A stretch of DNA of 60,287 bases from a bacterium UBP6_UBA1209. Its GTDB lineage: Bacteria; UBP6; UBA1177. Below are positions 41,084 through 49,887 of the stretch, in pieces. The stretch lies in NCBI GenBank assembly GCA_002309575.1, contig DBXP01000044.1:1-60287 (forward strand), read 5' to 3'. The position numbers and the translations under genes are program-made. The notes below the pieces were generated by a model that was given only the letters and a program-made list of their open reading frames with translations, made no database searches and was not told where the DNA came from. Position 1 is the first letter of the stretch. Every line of letters begins with the position of its first letter.

Positions 41084-41947
41084 CTATCGCTTTTTTATTG
41101 AGGCGAGCCGCTTAAATTCGTTGACGAGATCGTCCATAAAGTTTTCAGAGCTTCTGATCCACATCGGTTTAAGGCCGATTTTTTTGAGACTCTCCTCTTT
41201 TAAGGCTGTGAAGTATCGTTCCTGCATCCGTGACGGGGAGGAGAAGTCGATGATCCCGGTTTCTCCTGTTTCGGGGTCGATGGTCCTGATCGCACCGTCG
41301 ACGACCGGCTTGAAAAGGATATCGTCGATAATGCCGATCGGCACGATTTCATGCTTCGAGGCTGTGATCCCGAGCGAATCGGGGATCTCTTCAAAGAGCA
41401 TGTCCGAAAGGAAGAAAAGAAGCGTTTTGCGTTTCATGATCTTGTTCAAAAACCTGAAAGCGACATCCGGATCGGTTTTGCGGCCTTCGGGTTCGGTCGT
41501 GAGAAGCGTCCGGATGACTGTGAGAAGATGGTTTTTCCCTCTGCGCGGCGGGATATACTCCTCGATCCTGTCGGAAAAGAGCAGAAGCCCGACCTTGTCC
41601 GAGTTTTTTATTGCGCTGAAGGTCAGTGAAGCCGCGACGGTCGCCAGGACATCCTGAACGCCGTAGTGCATTCCGTAACTTGTCGAGCCGGAGATGTCGG
41701 CGACGATCATTACGACAAGCTCACGCTCCTCGCGGTAGAGCTTTACGAAGGGTTTTCCGCTCCTCGCCGTGACATTCCAGTCGATCATCCTTGCGTCATC
41801 GTTTTCCGTGTATTCCCGGACCTCCTGAAATTCGAGCCCCTGACCCTTGAAAAGCGTGTGGTACGACCCCTGGAGGTAGCTGTCGACATTCTTTTTTGCG
41901 ACAAGCTCGATACGTCTGATTTTCTGCAACAGCTCTTCGTTCAGCAT
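41084..41947 (-). CDS. DUF58 domain protein
   Basis: This 287-residue protein has the DUF58 signature: GQGLEFQEVREYTENDDARMIDWNVTAR, then a von Willebrand A-like region (VMIVADISGSTSYG, metal-site-like DxSxS; LFFLSDM). DUF58 proteins are usually paired with MoxR-type AAA+ ATPases and are linked to envelope or enzyme maturation. No MoxR gene is in the window, so a partner must lie elsewhere or be dispensable. It is the last gene of a leftward set that begins with the giant coiled-coil protein. No signal peptide. Confidence 0.9.
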   Translation of the reverse strand: MLNEELLQKIRRIELVAKKNVDSYLQGSYHTLFKGQGLEFQEVREYTENDDARMIDWNVTARSGKPFVKLYREERELVVMIVADISGSTSYGMHYGVQDVLATVAASLTFSAIKNSDKVGLLLFSDRIEEYIPPRRGKNHLLTVIRTLLTTEPEGRKTDPDVAFRFLNKIMKRKTLLFFLSDMLFEEIPDSLGITASKHEIVPIGIIDDILFKPVVDGAIRTIDPETGETGIIDFSSPSRMQERYFTALKEESLKKIGLKPMWIRSSENFMDDLVNEFKRLASIKKR

Positions 41948-42002
41948 TTCAACCTCAAAAAACAGGATAAAAACAAGCGGGAAGAGGAAAATATTCCAAA
42001 AA

Positions 42003-42644
42003 TTACCGGTCTAACATGAACATCATCTGACGGAAATTCAGATCCGGGAAAATCACTGAGAGTGCGATCGATGCCTTTTGAGCGCCGACGGAGTCCGAGA
42101 GTTCGTCAAAAAATTCGCGGGCGACCTCGACCGCCTTTTCCGAAGCCTCGTTGTCAGTGATTTCGTTCCTGTACCAGCTTAAAAAGATATCCTGACTGTG
42201 ATCGACCATCTTGTTGTACTCATCAACTGAAGTTTTGATCTCCTGCTCTGAAAAATCGAAACCCGCGAGTTTTTTTGCCAGCTCCGGCCCCCAGGTCTGT
42301 TTGATAACGCTGCTCCAGTCTTCCCAGATTTTATTTTCACGTTCCTTGTATTCCTGGGTTTTGTGCGGAGCGTTCTGCTTTTTTAATTTGTCGATTTCGC
42401 TCTTCATCGAGTAAAATTTCTGATCCAGTTCGGCATTTTTCTGAGCTTTGTTTGCCGCCTGCATCTCAAGCAGCTGCCTGTTCAATCTTTTTTTGAGGAG
42501 ATCAAGATCCATTTTCAGGGATTCGTTTTCTTTGGCGCAGCTCTCGGAATACTCTTTAAGCGACTTTATTTCAGAATGGGTCTTGTATGAAAAGGCCAGC
42601 AGTATCAAAATGATGACAATAAGAACGATGTTAGTTTTGTTCAT
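42003..42644 (-). CDS. Membrane-anchored coiled-coil protein of unknown function
   Basis: This 213-residue protein has one N-terminal membrane helix (NIVLIVIILILLAFSY), then a coiled coil (about 25-85, SEIKSLKEYSESCAKENESL...), then a helical domain with WEDWSSVIKQTWGPELAKKLAGF. ATG 42644 is chosen over a GTG 12 bases upstream. It overlaps the upstream gene by 14 bases and precedes the DUF58 gene by 55 bases. No family is recognised. A type II membrane protein facing the periplasm is the simplest reading. Confidence 0.7.
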   Translation of the reverse strand: MNKTNIVLIVIILILLAFSYKTHSEIKSLKEYSESCAKENESLKMDLDLLKKRLNRQLLEMQAANKAQKNAELDQKFYSMKSEIDKLKKQNAPHKTQEYKERENKIWEDWSSVIKQTWGPELAKKLAGFDFSEQEIKTSVDEYNKMVDHSQDIFLSWYRNEITDNEASEKAVEVAREFFDELSDSVGAQKASIALSVIFPDLNFRQMMFMLDR

Positions 42645-43470
42645 ATCCGCAAACACCCTTGTTGATAAACTTATCTTTCCACCAGGCTAGATTTTCGTCG
42701 GAGAAGCCAATTTTTTTCAGCTCTTTTGCGGCGCCGTCGTCAAAAGCCGACGCGTAGAGAAGCGAAATCATTGCCTTGGAATCAGGTCTTATATTTTTCG
42801 ATTGCTGGATGTCAAAATAAAGTGTGCCTGACTCCCTGGAATCCTCGGGGTAGGGGAAGCAGAAACGGCTGAAAAGCGTGGCAAAGCTGGTCCCGTCGAT
42901 CTTCGAAACGGTGTTTTCGACCCGCAGGGTCGATGCTGCGCTCTTGGTGAAACCGCGTTTGGAGTCGGTCAGCTTGCCCTTGGAGAGAACTGTCAGCGGG
43001 ATCCTGAAAAACTCCTCCGAAACTCTGAGGGAGACGAAGTAGACACCTTTTTCGAAACTTCCTTTCAGTCTGGCATAATCTGTCTCCTTTTTTAGCGAAA
43101 TTTTACCTCGCGGGCTTCCGTTTACGGTTATCTCTCCGCTCTTTACCCCAAAAAAAACGATTTCGACGTCGGTACGCCTGTCAAATTCAAGATAAAGGTA
43201 TCCGAAGGAGTCTTTCCCCGCCATCCCCTTTGTGATTTTCAGGTTCGCCGGATGAACGAAAGCTCTTTTGTTGAGCGTCGGCATGTGGTAGATATTTATG
43301 AACAAATCTTTGAAAATATTATTCTTTTCTTGGTTTATCCACTTCGAATAGAGCTTCGGATCGTCGTAAAAGATCTTAAAGTAGTCGTATAGGCTCTCTT
43401 CTGCGGACAGCGAAAAAAATATAAAAAACAGGGGGAGCAGAAGCCCCCCCTTTTTAAGAAAAAAGTTCAT
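42631..43470 (-). CDS. Exported protein of unknown function
   Basis: This 279-residue protein has a signal peptide (about 1-23, cut near LSAEES), then a region of beta-strand character (FGYLYLEFDRRTDVEIVFFGV, GVYFVSLRVSEEF) and a C-terminal helical part (DGAAKELKKIGFSDENLAWW). No family is recognised. It lies 17 bases after the giant coiled-coil gene and overlaps the next gene by 14 bases, so all are probably cotranscribed and may form one envelope assembly with the coiled-coil protein. Confidence 0.7.
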   Translation of the reverse strand: MNFFLKKGGLLLPLFFIFFSLSAEESLYDYFKIFYDDPKLYSKWINQEKNNIFKDLFINIYHMPTLNKRAFVHPANLKITKGMAGKDSFGYLYLEFDRRTDVEIVFFGVKSGEITVNGSPRGKISLKKETDYARLKGSFEKGVYFVSLRVSEEFFRIPLTVLSKGKLTDSKRGFTKSAASTLRVENTVSKIDGTSFATLFSRFCFPYPEDSRESGTLYFDIQQSKNIRPDSKAMISLLYASAFDDGAAKELKKIGFSDENLAWWKDKFINKGVCGYEQN

Positions 43471-43487
43471 CTTTTCCGAAATCGCTG

Positions 43488-46400
43488 TTACTTGAGTTCT
43501 TCAAGGAGCATCATTGACTTGAGATAAAATTCATCGGTCGGAAGAAGGTTCTTGATAAGGTTTTCAAGAATCCTGACGGCCTTTGACTTGTTGCTGTCTC
43601 TCATTCCGAATGCCTCCCAGTACATCGTCTGAGCCTTCGTCGAGATGGCCTTCATGCCCTCTTTTGCAGGCCTGCTGTCGCTGTCAAGGAAGAGCGCTTC
43701 GACGAAATCCTTGCGGGCTTCACCGATCTTATCCTTGTTGAGTTTGTCAAGACCGGATTTCGAGTAAGCCTCAGCGGTCGCCGATTCGATTTTCTTGGTG
43801 ACCTTTGTTATCTGGACCTCTCTTACTCCCTCTTCCTTATACTCGTTTTTAAATCTCTGTTTTACCTGCTGGAGCTCGGCTGCATTGACCTTGTCGAGGC
43901 TTGCCTGATACTTTTTGTTGACCTCCTCTTTCTTCGCCTTTGCAGTCTCCTTGTCTTTTGCGGCGCTGTCGGGTTTCTTTGCGGTCAGGTCTTCGATCGA
44001 AGCGGCAAACTTCTCGTCCTGAGCCTTGTAAGCTGCCTGAGCCTTTTCCCATTTTTGTTTCTCTTTGTCGAGAGCAGTCTGTCTGTTGGCCTTTCTCTTC
44101 TCTTTTTCTGCAAGGAGTTTGTCTCTCTTTGCCATCATCTGCTCTTTCTGCTTTTCTCTGTTCTCCTTCTCCTTGACCTCCATGTTGTCGTATTTGTCAA
44201 CGATGGCGGTTTTGCCGTTTTCGTACCATTTTTCTTTGTTGTCGGCAGCCTTTTGCCACTGTGTTTCCTGCTTTTTGGCATCGGAGTGCTGTTTAGCCTT
44301 AGCATCGTCAAGTCTGCGTGCCCAGTCAGCGTTGATTACGGCGATCTGAGCTGAAATAGCGTCGATCTGTTTGTTGTTTTCGTTGAGCCTGTTCTTGTCG
44401 GCAGCGACTTTTCTGTCAAACGCCGCAGCGCGGGCGTCTTTGTCCTTGTTCCATTTGTCCTGCTGCTGAGCTCTCTCTTTTCTTCTTGCCTCAAGCTTCT
44501 GGTCTCTCTCTTTCTGAGCGTTGTTGACCTGCTGGTCTACACCTTTTTTCTTGGCGTTCTTTTCAGCAAGGAAGGCCTTGTGCTGCTGTTTTGCCGCCGC
44601 CTCTTCGGCTCTCTTTTTCTTCTCGAAATCGGTGTTGGCCTTCTGGAGTCTCATGCTCTCGTTGGCAAGTTTCATATCAAGGTCGTTGAGCTGTTTTTCG
44701 TACTTCTTGTCGACCTGTGTGACCTGCTTGTTTACAAAAGCGTCGTGAGATTTTTCATGAGCCGCAAGCTGTTTGGAGACCTTCGCGAGCTCGGCCTTCA
44801 TCGCTCCGAGTTCCTTGTTTCTTGCCGCTGTCAGCTTTGCCAGCTCGCTTGCAAGATTGGCTTTGAAGTTCTTCTCTGCGACGGTCTTCTTCTGGATATT
44901 TGCGTTCGTGTCAGCCTTGAGGGCTGCGATCTTCTGTTTCTTTTCGGCCTGAAGTTTGGCGATGTCTGCCTTGATGTTGCCTCTGATGGTGTCGAATTTC
45001 TTTGCGATTTCAGCCTGAGCGTTCTTTACCTCTGTTTCAACGCCCTTTGTCTTGTTGATCGTATCTGTCTTTTGTGCGTTGAGTTTGGCAACGTTCTGTT
45101 TGTGGACATCCGAAGCGGCTTTGAGTTTTGCAGCCTTTTCTGCCTGGAGTCCCTTCTTCTGTTTTGTAAGTTCGGCGATCTCCTTTTCGCGGGGAGCGAT
45201 CACGGCGTTGAGTTTAGCCGGGTCAACTACATTCGACTTCTTTTCCCAGGATTTGATCTCCTTGTTGTTTGCCGCGATCTTCTGCTTCTTTGCGTTGATA
45301 TCCGACTGGATTGAAGCCTTCTCTTTGTCAGCGGCAGCTTTGAACTTGTTGTTTACATTCGCCTTCTCGGCATTTATCTTTTTGATTTCATTGGCTTTTT
45401 CTGCGGCGACTCTGGCTTTTCTGCCCTTCGAGCTCGCCTTGATAGCCTTCTCTTTTTCCGATGCTTTCGCAGCGATCTTCTTCGCAGCGGCTGCATTTGC
45501 GTTCATTTCGTTTTTGTGGCTTGCTTCGAGAGCGCTTACCTTCTTTTTGTGAGCTGCAAGAGCCGCGTTCTTCTCTTTGTTCAGAGAGGCGATCTCTTTG
45601 TTTGTCGAGATGAGTTCAAGGTTTTTTTCCTTCTCGAGTTTTGCGAGTTCGGATTTGTTCCTTGCCATCTGTCTTTCGTATTTCGCCTTTTCGTTTTTGA
45701 TCTTTCTCTCGGCGCTCTCCTCTTCGAATTTGATCTTTCTTTCGGCGCTCGCCTTGTCGTTGTCCATCTTTCTGATCGCCGAAGCGTGGTCTCTTTCGAT
45801 CTTCGCCATCTCGGACGGATTGTTCTTTATAGCCTCCTTTTTGTCGGCAAAGATCTGATTTTCGTTGTCCTTTGCCTGAGTGATGGCGTCGATGATCTCC
45901 TGAAGCTTGTTGGTTGCTTCGATTTTCTGGTTTTCAAGCTCGGAAACCTTCTGGTTCATCTCGTCGACTACGGAATCAACGTTGTAGGGAGCCATCTTCT
46001 GTTCGTATTTCTGTTCTACAGCCGATGCCTTTTCCTGAACTTTGGAAATCTTCTGGTCGTAGGATGCGGCAATCGAACCCTCTTCAACGGAGAGAGCATT
46101 TGCCTTCTTGGAGTATTCGCTTTCAAGTTTTCCGCCCTGAGCTGCTACCTGCTGGATCTCGGCGGTGGTGTCCGAGTGGAGTTTGTCGATCTCCTTTTGG
46201 ATCTCATCGTCGACAGCGTCGGTCTTCTTCGCGTAGTTGTCTTCAAGAGCAGCTGTTTTTGCGTCGATCCTGTTGAGCTCATCCATCTTCTGCTGGCTGT
46301 ATTTCGCGTCTATTTCGGCAAGCTTGCCGTTGGATTCGTCGATTTGAGCTCTGAGAGCCTCGTTTTCGTTTTGAAGCTTGTCGATCTCCTTGTTTACGAC

Positions 46401-48611
46401 GTCGCCCCAGTTTGCCTTGAAGTTCTCTCTGTCGTCAACAAGTTTTTCCTTTGCGACGATGATCTTTTCGTCGATGGCCGCCTCCTTGCTGGCATAGTCG
46501 TCATCAAGTTTTGCCTTGAATTCGTCAAATTTGCCGGCTTCGTTTGCAAGCTGGTCTTCGATCCTCGCGATCTCGGCGATAAGCTTTTCGTTCTTTGCGC
46601 GGATCTCGTTTTCCTTGTTGGCTTTCTGGTTTTCCTCATCGTCAACAGATCTTGCTACGAGATCCTGAAGTTTTGCTATCTTCTCCTCGTATTCCTGCTC
46701 GACCTTGTCCGAAGCCTCCTCGTTTGCCGAAATCTTCTGCTCGGCGGCGACAATAACGGCCTCGTTTGCCTTTATCATCTCCTCCTCTTTTTTTGCCTTC
46801 ATGTTTTCGGTATCGTCGGTGTGCTTTGCGATCGCGTCTTCAAGCTTTGTCTTCTTGTCCGAAAGCTGGTTGAGGGTCGTCTCGTACTCCTTCTCAGCCT
46901 TCGCGTTCACGCTCTCTTTCTCTTTTGCGTATTCGGCCTCGATCCTGGCTCTGTCCTTCTCGATGCTCTCCTGAGTGTTTCCGAGGGTCGTGGCGCTCTT
47001 CATCATGAACTCCTCGATCTCCTGCTGATACTTTTGGAGCTCTCTCTCTCGAGCCGATTCCTGGTCGTCGAATTTTGCAAGATCCTGGTTGTAAGTATCG
47101 AATTTCTTCTGGTATTCTTTTTCAAGCTGAACGCTGTATTTTCTGTCCTCGTCCTCGTTTTTCATTCTTATTGCCTCGTTGTCGGACATGATTTTGCGTT
47201 CATTTGCTTCGAACTCGTCGTTCTGTTTCTGGATCTTTTCGTCGAGCTCTCTGTTCTTCTTCTCAAGCTCCTGTTTTTTCTTCTCGAGAGCTGCGATCTT
47301 TGCTGTTACCTTTGCGCCCTCTACGTTTTCGAAGGTTTTCTGCTTTTCGTAGTATTTGTCCTTCTCTTTCTGCTGAGCCGATTTCCAGTCGTTGTATGCC
47401 TTTGTATGAGCTTGAAGTTCCTTTTCCTTAGCCTGTTCGCGGCTCTTGTTGGAGACCTTGATGATGCCCTTTTCGCGCTGCTCGATCTGTGTGATCTGGC
47501 TTTCGAGGTTTACGATCTCCTGTTCGATGGAGGTATCATCCTTTTCCCACTGATACTTCATCTCCTGGATTCTTTTTTTCAGCTCGGCTTCATCTGCCTT
47601 TTGTTTTTTCTGGTTCTCTTTCTGCTGGGTCTTGAGGTCGGCAATTGCCTTTTCGCGAGCCTTGATGTTGTCGTTCAGCCACTTGTCGATGTCGGCAAGC
47701 TGTTTTGCTCTCCATTTTCTGACCTCTTCGATCTTTGCCTTGAAGCTCTTGTGGATCTGTTCTACGGCCTGCGCATCGCCTGGGTTGGGTTCAAGGTAGC
47801 GTTTGCGCATATTTTTGTCTTTCTTGTAGGCCATATTTTTGTAACCGAGCTCTCTGAACTCGTTGTCTGCGGCTCTTACGGAATCAAGTGTCCTCAATGC
47901 CGCTTTGTAGTCGCCTGAATCGAGCGAATCTGTTGCGTTCGCAAGACCCTTCTGGATTTTTTTGATATTAGACAAAAGAGTTTTCGCTGTATCGTTCTGC
48001 GCGCATTTGCAGTTCATTTCGTTTGCGGCGCGGTCGAAGATCTCCTCAGCCTCTTCGATGTTGCCCTTGTCGTATGCGGCAAATCCTTTTTTGATCTCCT
48101 CTTTTACTTCGCTGTACGAGAAGGTCTTGGCCGGAGCAGCCTTTGCAGCCTTGGGTTCACTCTTTTCGGCAATCGACGCGAGAAGCGTCTTCATCGCGTT
48201 GATCATATCGGAAGCGATGTCTTCGCTGTCGGTCCCGCCCTCCGCGGTAATGGATCTCGATCCTTTTTTGGAAGAGGATTTGTCGAAGAGTGTGATAGAG
48301 ACCTTTGTCTCTTTATGCTTGGAGATTTTGGGAATCAAAACAAAGTCATATTCATCACTCTTGGCAACAGCCTGTGCGATACACTTGAGGTCTGCCTTGC
48401 ACCGCGCGAGACCCGATGAATAGACCTCGACCTTCGCTGTCTTGATGGTTGAAAGCAGAAGAGAGAGGTTTTCATCAATTTCCTTGGCAATCTTTTTTTC
48501 CGAGTCGGAGGTGGCTACTGTCGGTGTAAGAGCGACAGAATTCTGCGCAAAAATCGCCGCGGAAATCAGTGTGAGCGAAATAAATGTCAATAACTTTGTG
48601 AATTTTCTCAT
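43488..48611 (-). CDS. Giant exported coiled-coil protein
   Basis: This 1707-residue protein starts at ATG 48611 after GAGGAC and has a signal peptide (about 1-22, cut near FAQNS). An N-terminal domain (about 25-140) contains CKADLKCIAQAVAKSDEYD. A TPR-like region (about 165-260, FAAYDKGNIEEAEEIFDRAA) and then more than 1200 residues of almost unbroken Lys/Glu/Ala/Gln-rich coiled coil (about 290-1590) follow. A C-terminal TPR-like end (GEARKDFVEALFLDSDSRPAKEG) closes it. Repeated blocks such as DDTENMKAKKEEE and DDEENQKANKENE suggest internal duplication. It would form a rod of well over 100 nm if extended. Its place in the envelope and function are unknown. Confidence 0.85.
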   Translation of the reverse strand: MRKFTKLLTFISLTLISAAIFAQNSVALTPTVATSDSEKKIAKEIDENLSLLLSTIKTAKVEVYSSGLARCKADLKCIAQAVAKSDEYDFVLIPKISKHKETKVSITLFDKSSSKKGSRSITAEGGTDSEDIASDMINAMKTLLASIAEKSEPKAAKAAPAKTFSYSEVKEEIKKGFAAYDKGNIEEAEEIFDRAANEMNCKCAQNDTAKTLLSNIKKIQKGLANATDSLDSGDYKAALRTLDSVRAADNEFRELGYKNMAYKKDKNMRKRYLEPNPGDAQAVEQIHKSFKAKIEEVRKWRAKQLADIDKWLNDNIKAREKAIADLKTQQKENQKKQKADEAELKKRIQEMKYQWEKDDTSIEQEIVNLESQITQIEQREKGIIKVSNKSREQAKEKELQAHTKAYNDWKSAQQKEKDKYYEKQKTFENVEGAKVTAKIAALEKKKQELEKKNRELDEKIQKQNDEFEANERKIMSDNEAIRMKNEDEDRKYSVQLEKEYQKKFDTYNQDLAKFDDQESARERELQKYQQEIEEFMMKSATTLGNTQESIEKDRARIEAEYAKEKESVNAKAEKEYETTLNQLSDKKTKLEDAIAKHTDDTENMKAKKEEEMIKANEAVIVAAEQKISANEEASDKVEQEYEEKIAKLQDLVARSVDDEENQKANKENEIRAKNEKLIAEIARIEDQLANEAGKFDEFKAKLDDDYASKEAAIDEKIIVAKEKLVDDRENFKANWGDVVNKEIDKLQNENEALRAQIDESNGKLAEIDAKYSQQKMDELNRIDAKTAALEDNYAKKTDAVDDEIQKEIDKLHSDTTAEIQQVAAQGGKLESEYSKKANALSVEEGSIAASYDQKISKVQEKASAVEQKYEQKMAPYNVDSVVDEMNQKVSELENQKIEATNKLQEIIDAITQAKDNENQIFADKKEAIKNNPSEMAKIERDHASAIRKMDNDKASAERKIKFEEESAERKIKNEKAKYERQMARNKSELAKLEKEKNLELISTNKEIASLNKEKNAALAAHKKKVSALEASHKNEMNANAAAAKKIAAKASEKEKAIKASSKGRKARVAAEKANEIKKINAEKANVNNKFKAAADKEKASIQSDINAKKQKIAANNKEIKSWEKKSNVVDPAKLNAVIAPREKEIAELTKQKKGLQAEKAAKLKAASDVHKQNVAKLNAQKTDTINKTKGVETEVKNAQAEIAKKFDTIRGNIKADIAKLQAEKKQKIAALKADTNANIQKKTVAEKNFKANLASELAKLTAARNKELGAMKAELAKVSKQLAAHEKSHDAFVNKQVTQVDKKYEKQLNDLDMKLANESMRLQKANTDFEKKKRAEEAAAKQQHKAFLAEKNAKKKGVDQQVNNAQKERDQKLEARRKERAQQQDKWNKDKDARAAAFDRKVAADKNRLNENNKQIDAISAQIAVINADWARRLDDAKAKQHSDAKKQETQWQKAADNKEKWYENGKTAIVDKYDNMEVKEKENREKQKEQMMAKRDKLLAEKEKRKANRQTALDKEKQKWEKAQAAYKAQDEKFAASIEDLTAKKPDSAAKDKETAKAKKEEVNKKYQASLDKVNAAELQQVKQRFKNEYKEEGVREVQITKVTKKIESATAEAYSKSGLDKLNKDKIGEARKDFVEALFLDSDSRPAKEGMKAISTKAQTMYWEAFGMRDSNKSKAVRILENLIKNLLPTDEFYLKSMMLLEELK

Positions 48612-48654
48612 GTTGTCCTCACATCCATAATTTTTAATACTCAAGGCAACTGAT

Positions 48655-48683
48655 ATGTTACGAAATCTCAAAGTTATTGTCAA
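48655..48683 (-). promoter_or_regulatory. Promoter candidate for the giant coiled-coil gene
   Basis: On the minus strand a perfect TTGACA (48683-48678) is followed after 17 bp by TAACAT (48660-48655), four of six matches. It lies about 45 bases before the ATG. This is the only listed promoter without a 16-bp spacer, so the exact -10 box is less certain. Confidence 0.45.
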
Positions 48684-48747
48684 CCTGAATAGGTCAAGAA
48701 TTTGCGGTTAAATTTTGGCGGGGAGAGGAGTTCAGGCGCAAAAAAGT

Positions 48748-49887
48748 TTAATCCATCAGCGTGTCGAGCTCGGCGACTTTGTTTTTGAACTCGGTAAGCT
48801 CTGCCGCCGGAACGGAGGTTACTGTCGTTTTGTGGAAAACAAACGGATCCTGCACCTTGCCCTTCTGACCGATGTTTATCTGATAGTGCAGGTGCGGCGC
48901 CGTGCTTTTGCCGGTGTTGCCCGAGTTGGCGATGTGTTGTCCGGCAGTTACTGACTGCCCGACATCGACAAGGACCTCGCTCAGGTGCAAGTATTTGAAA
49001 ACAAACGGTTTCCCCTTCTCTTCGATCTCGATGCAGTAGCCATTGTATTTCGTCTTCCAGTTTATGCGCGCAACTCTGCCGTTGACGGTCGAATAGACCG
49101 GAGTTCCGACCTGAGCCTTGAAGTCTATGCCTTCGTGCTTGGGTGCTCTGTCGCCGATCGTGCTTGTGATCTGAATGTAATTCTTGATCGGAGGATTTGG
49201 AGTTATCTTTTTTTCGATCATCGTGCCGTCGGAATAATAATATCTTGAGCTGGAATCTTTAGCTGTGTATTTATAAATGCTTATCGTTTTGCTCAGTTTG
49301 TGCGAATAATATTTTACTGCCAGGATCTCCAGGTCGTCAGGCAGATCGTTGCGCTGCTTTCTCTCGTCGGTTGGAATTATGCGGAAAACAAAGTCTATCG
49401 TGTCCTCCTTGCGGGCATCGCTTCTCAGCGATACATCCCAGATAAGAAGCCTTGCTATGTGTGCGCTCAAAATGTCGGCAAGCTTTGCGGTGTTAAGTGC
49501 CTGCGACATTTTCTGGATCTCTTCGCTGTGGTTGAACGCGTTGTAGAAATTGTCGGAAATTACAACGGACGAAGCGATAGGCTCGCCGGCGGTGTATGTC
49601 CGGTTCGTGGTCTGCGAAGGTGCGGGCGCTGGGGTCGCTGCAGCCGGCTGATCTCCGTTTGCAGCCGTGGAAGAAGCCTCTGTCTGCGTTGAACCGGATG
49701 CGGCTTCCGCTGTTGCGGAGACCTGTTCCGTGGATGCACTCTTGTTTTCTGGCTTTTTTTCTTCGCTGCCCGGAAATTTGTAAAAAATAATGAATGCCAG
49801 AAGGAGGAGATTGATGACAAAAGATACTCTGAAAAGTGTCTTCCACTTTTTTAGCTGAGGGTCGGTAAAAAGCGGCTGATAATTCAT
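48748..49887 (-). CDS. M23 (LytM-type) metallopeptidase, membrane-anchored
   Basis: This 379-residue protein has an N-terminal membrane helix (about 20-36), a low-complexity Ala/Thr/Pro/Ser linker (about 45-95), a central domain, and a C-terminal M23 domain (about 235-355). The zinc ligands appear intact: HEGIDF (HxxxD) and HLHYQ (HxH), so it is probably an active murein endopeptidase rather than an inactive activator. ATG 49887 follows AGGAGG. It overlaps the upstream glycosyltransferase gene by four bases. Confidence 0.9.
   Translation of the reverse strand: MNYQPLFTDPQLKKWKTLFRVSFVINLLLLAFIIFYKFPGSEEKKPENKSASTEQVSATAEAASGSTQTEASSTAANGDQPAAATPAPAPSQTTNRTYTAGEPIASSVVISDNFYNAFNHSEEIQKMSQALNTAKLADILSAHIARLLIWDVSLRSDARKEDTIDFVFRIIPTDERKQRNDLPDDLEILAVKYYSHKLSKTISIYKYTAKDSSSRYYYSDGTMIEKKITPNPPIKNYIQITSTIGDRAPKHEGIDFKAQVGTPVYSTVNGRVARINWKTKYNGYCIEIEEKGKPFVFKYLHLSEVLVDVGQSVTAGQHIANSGNTGKSTAPHLHYQINIGQKGKVQDPFVFHKTTVTSVPAAELTEFKNKVAELDTLMD

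Noticed and set aside
45516..47918. An 800-codon open frame on the plus strand inside the giant coiled-coil gene
   Set aside because: It is the antisense of Lys/Glu/Ala codons, giving a Leu/Phe/Val-rich sequence that imitates a membrane protein; no ribosome site or family pattern supports it.
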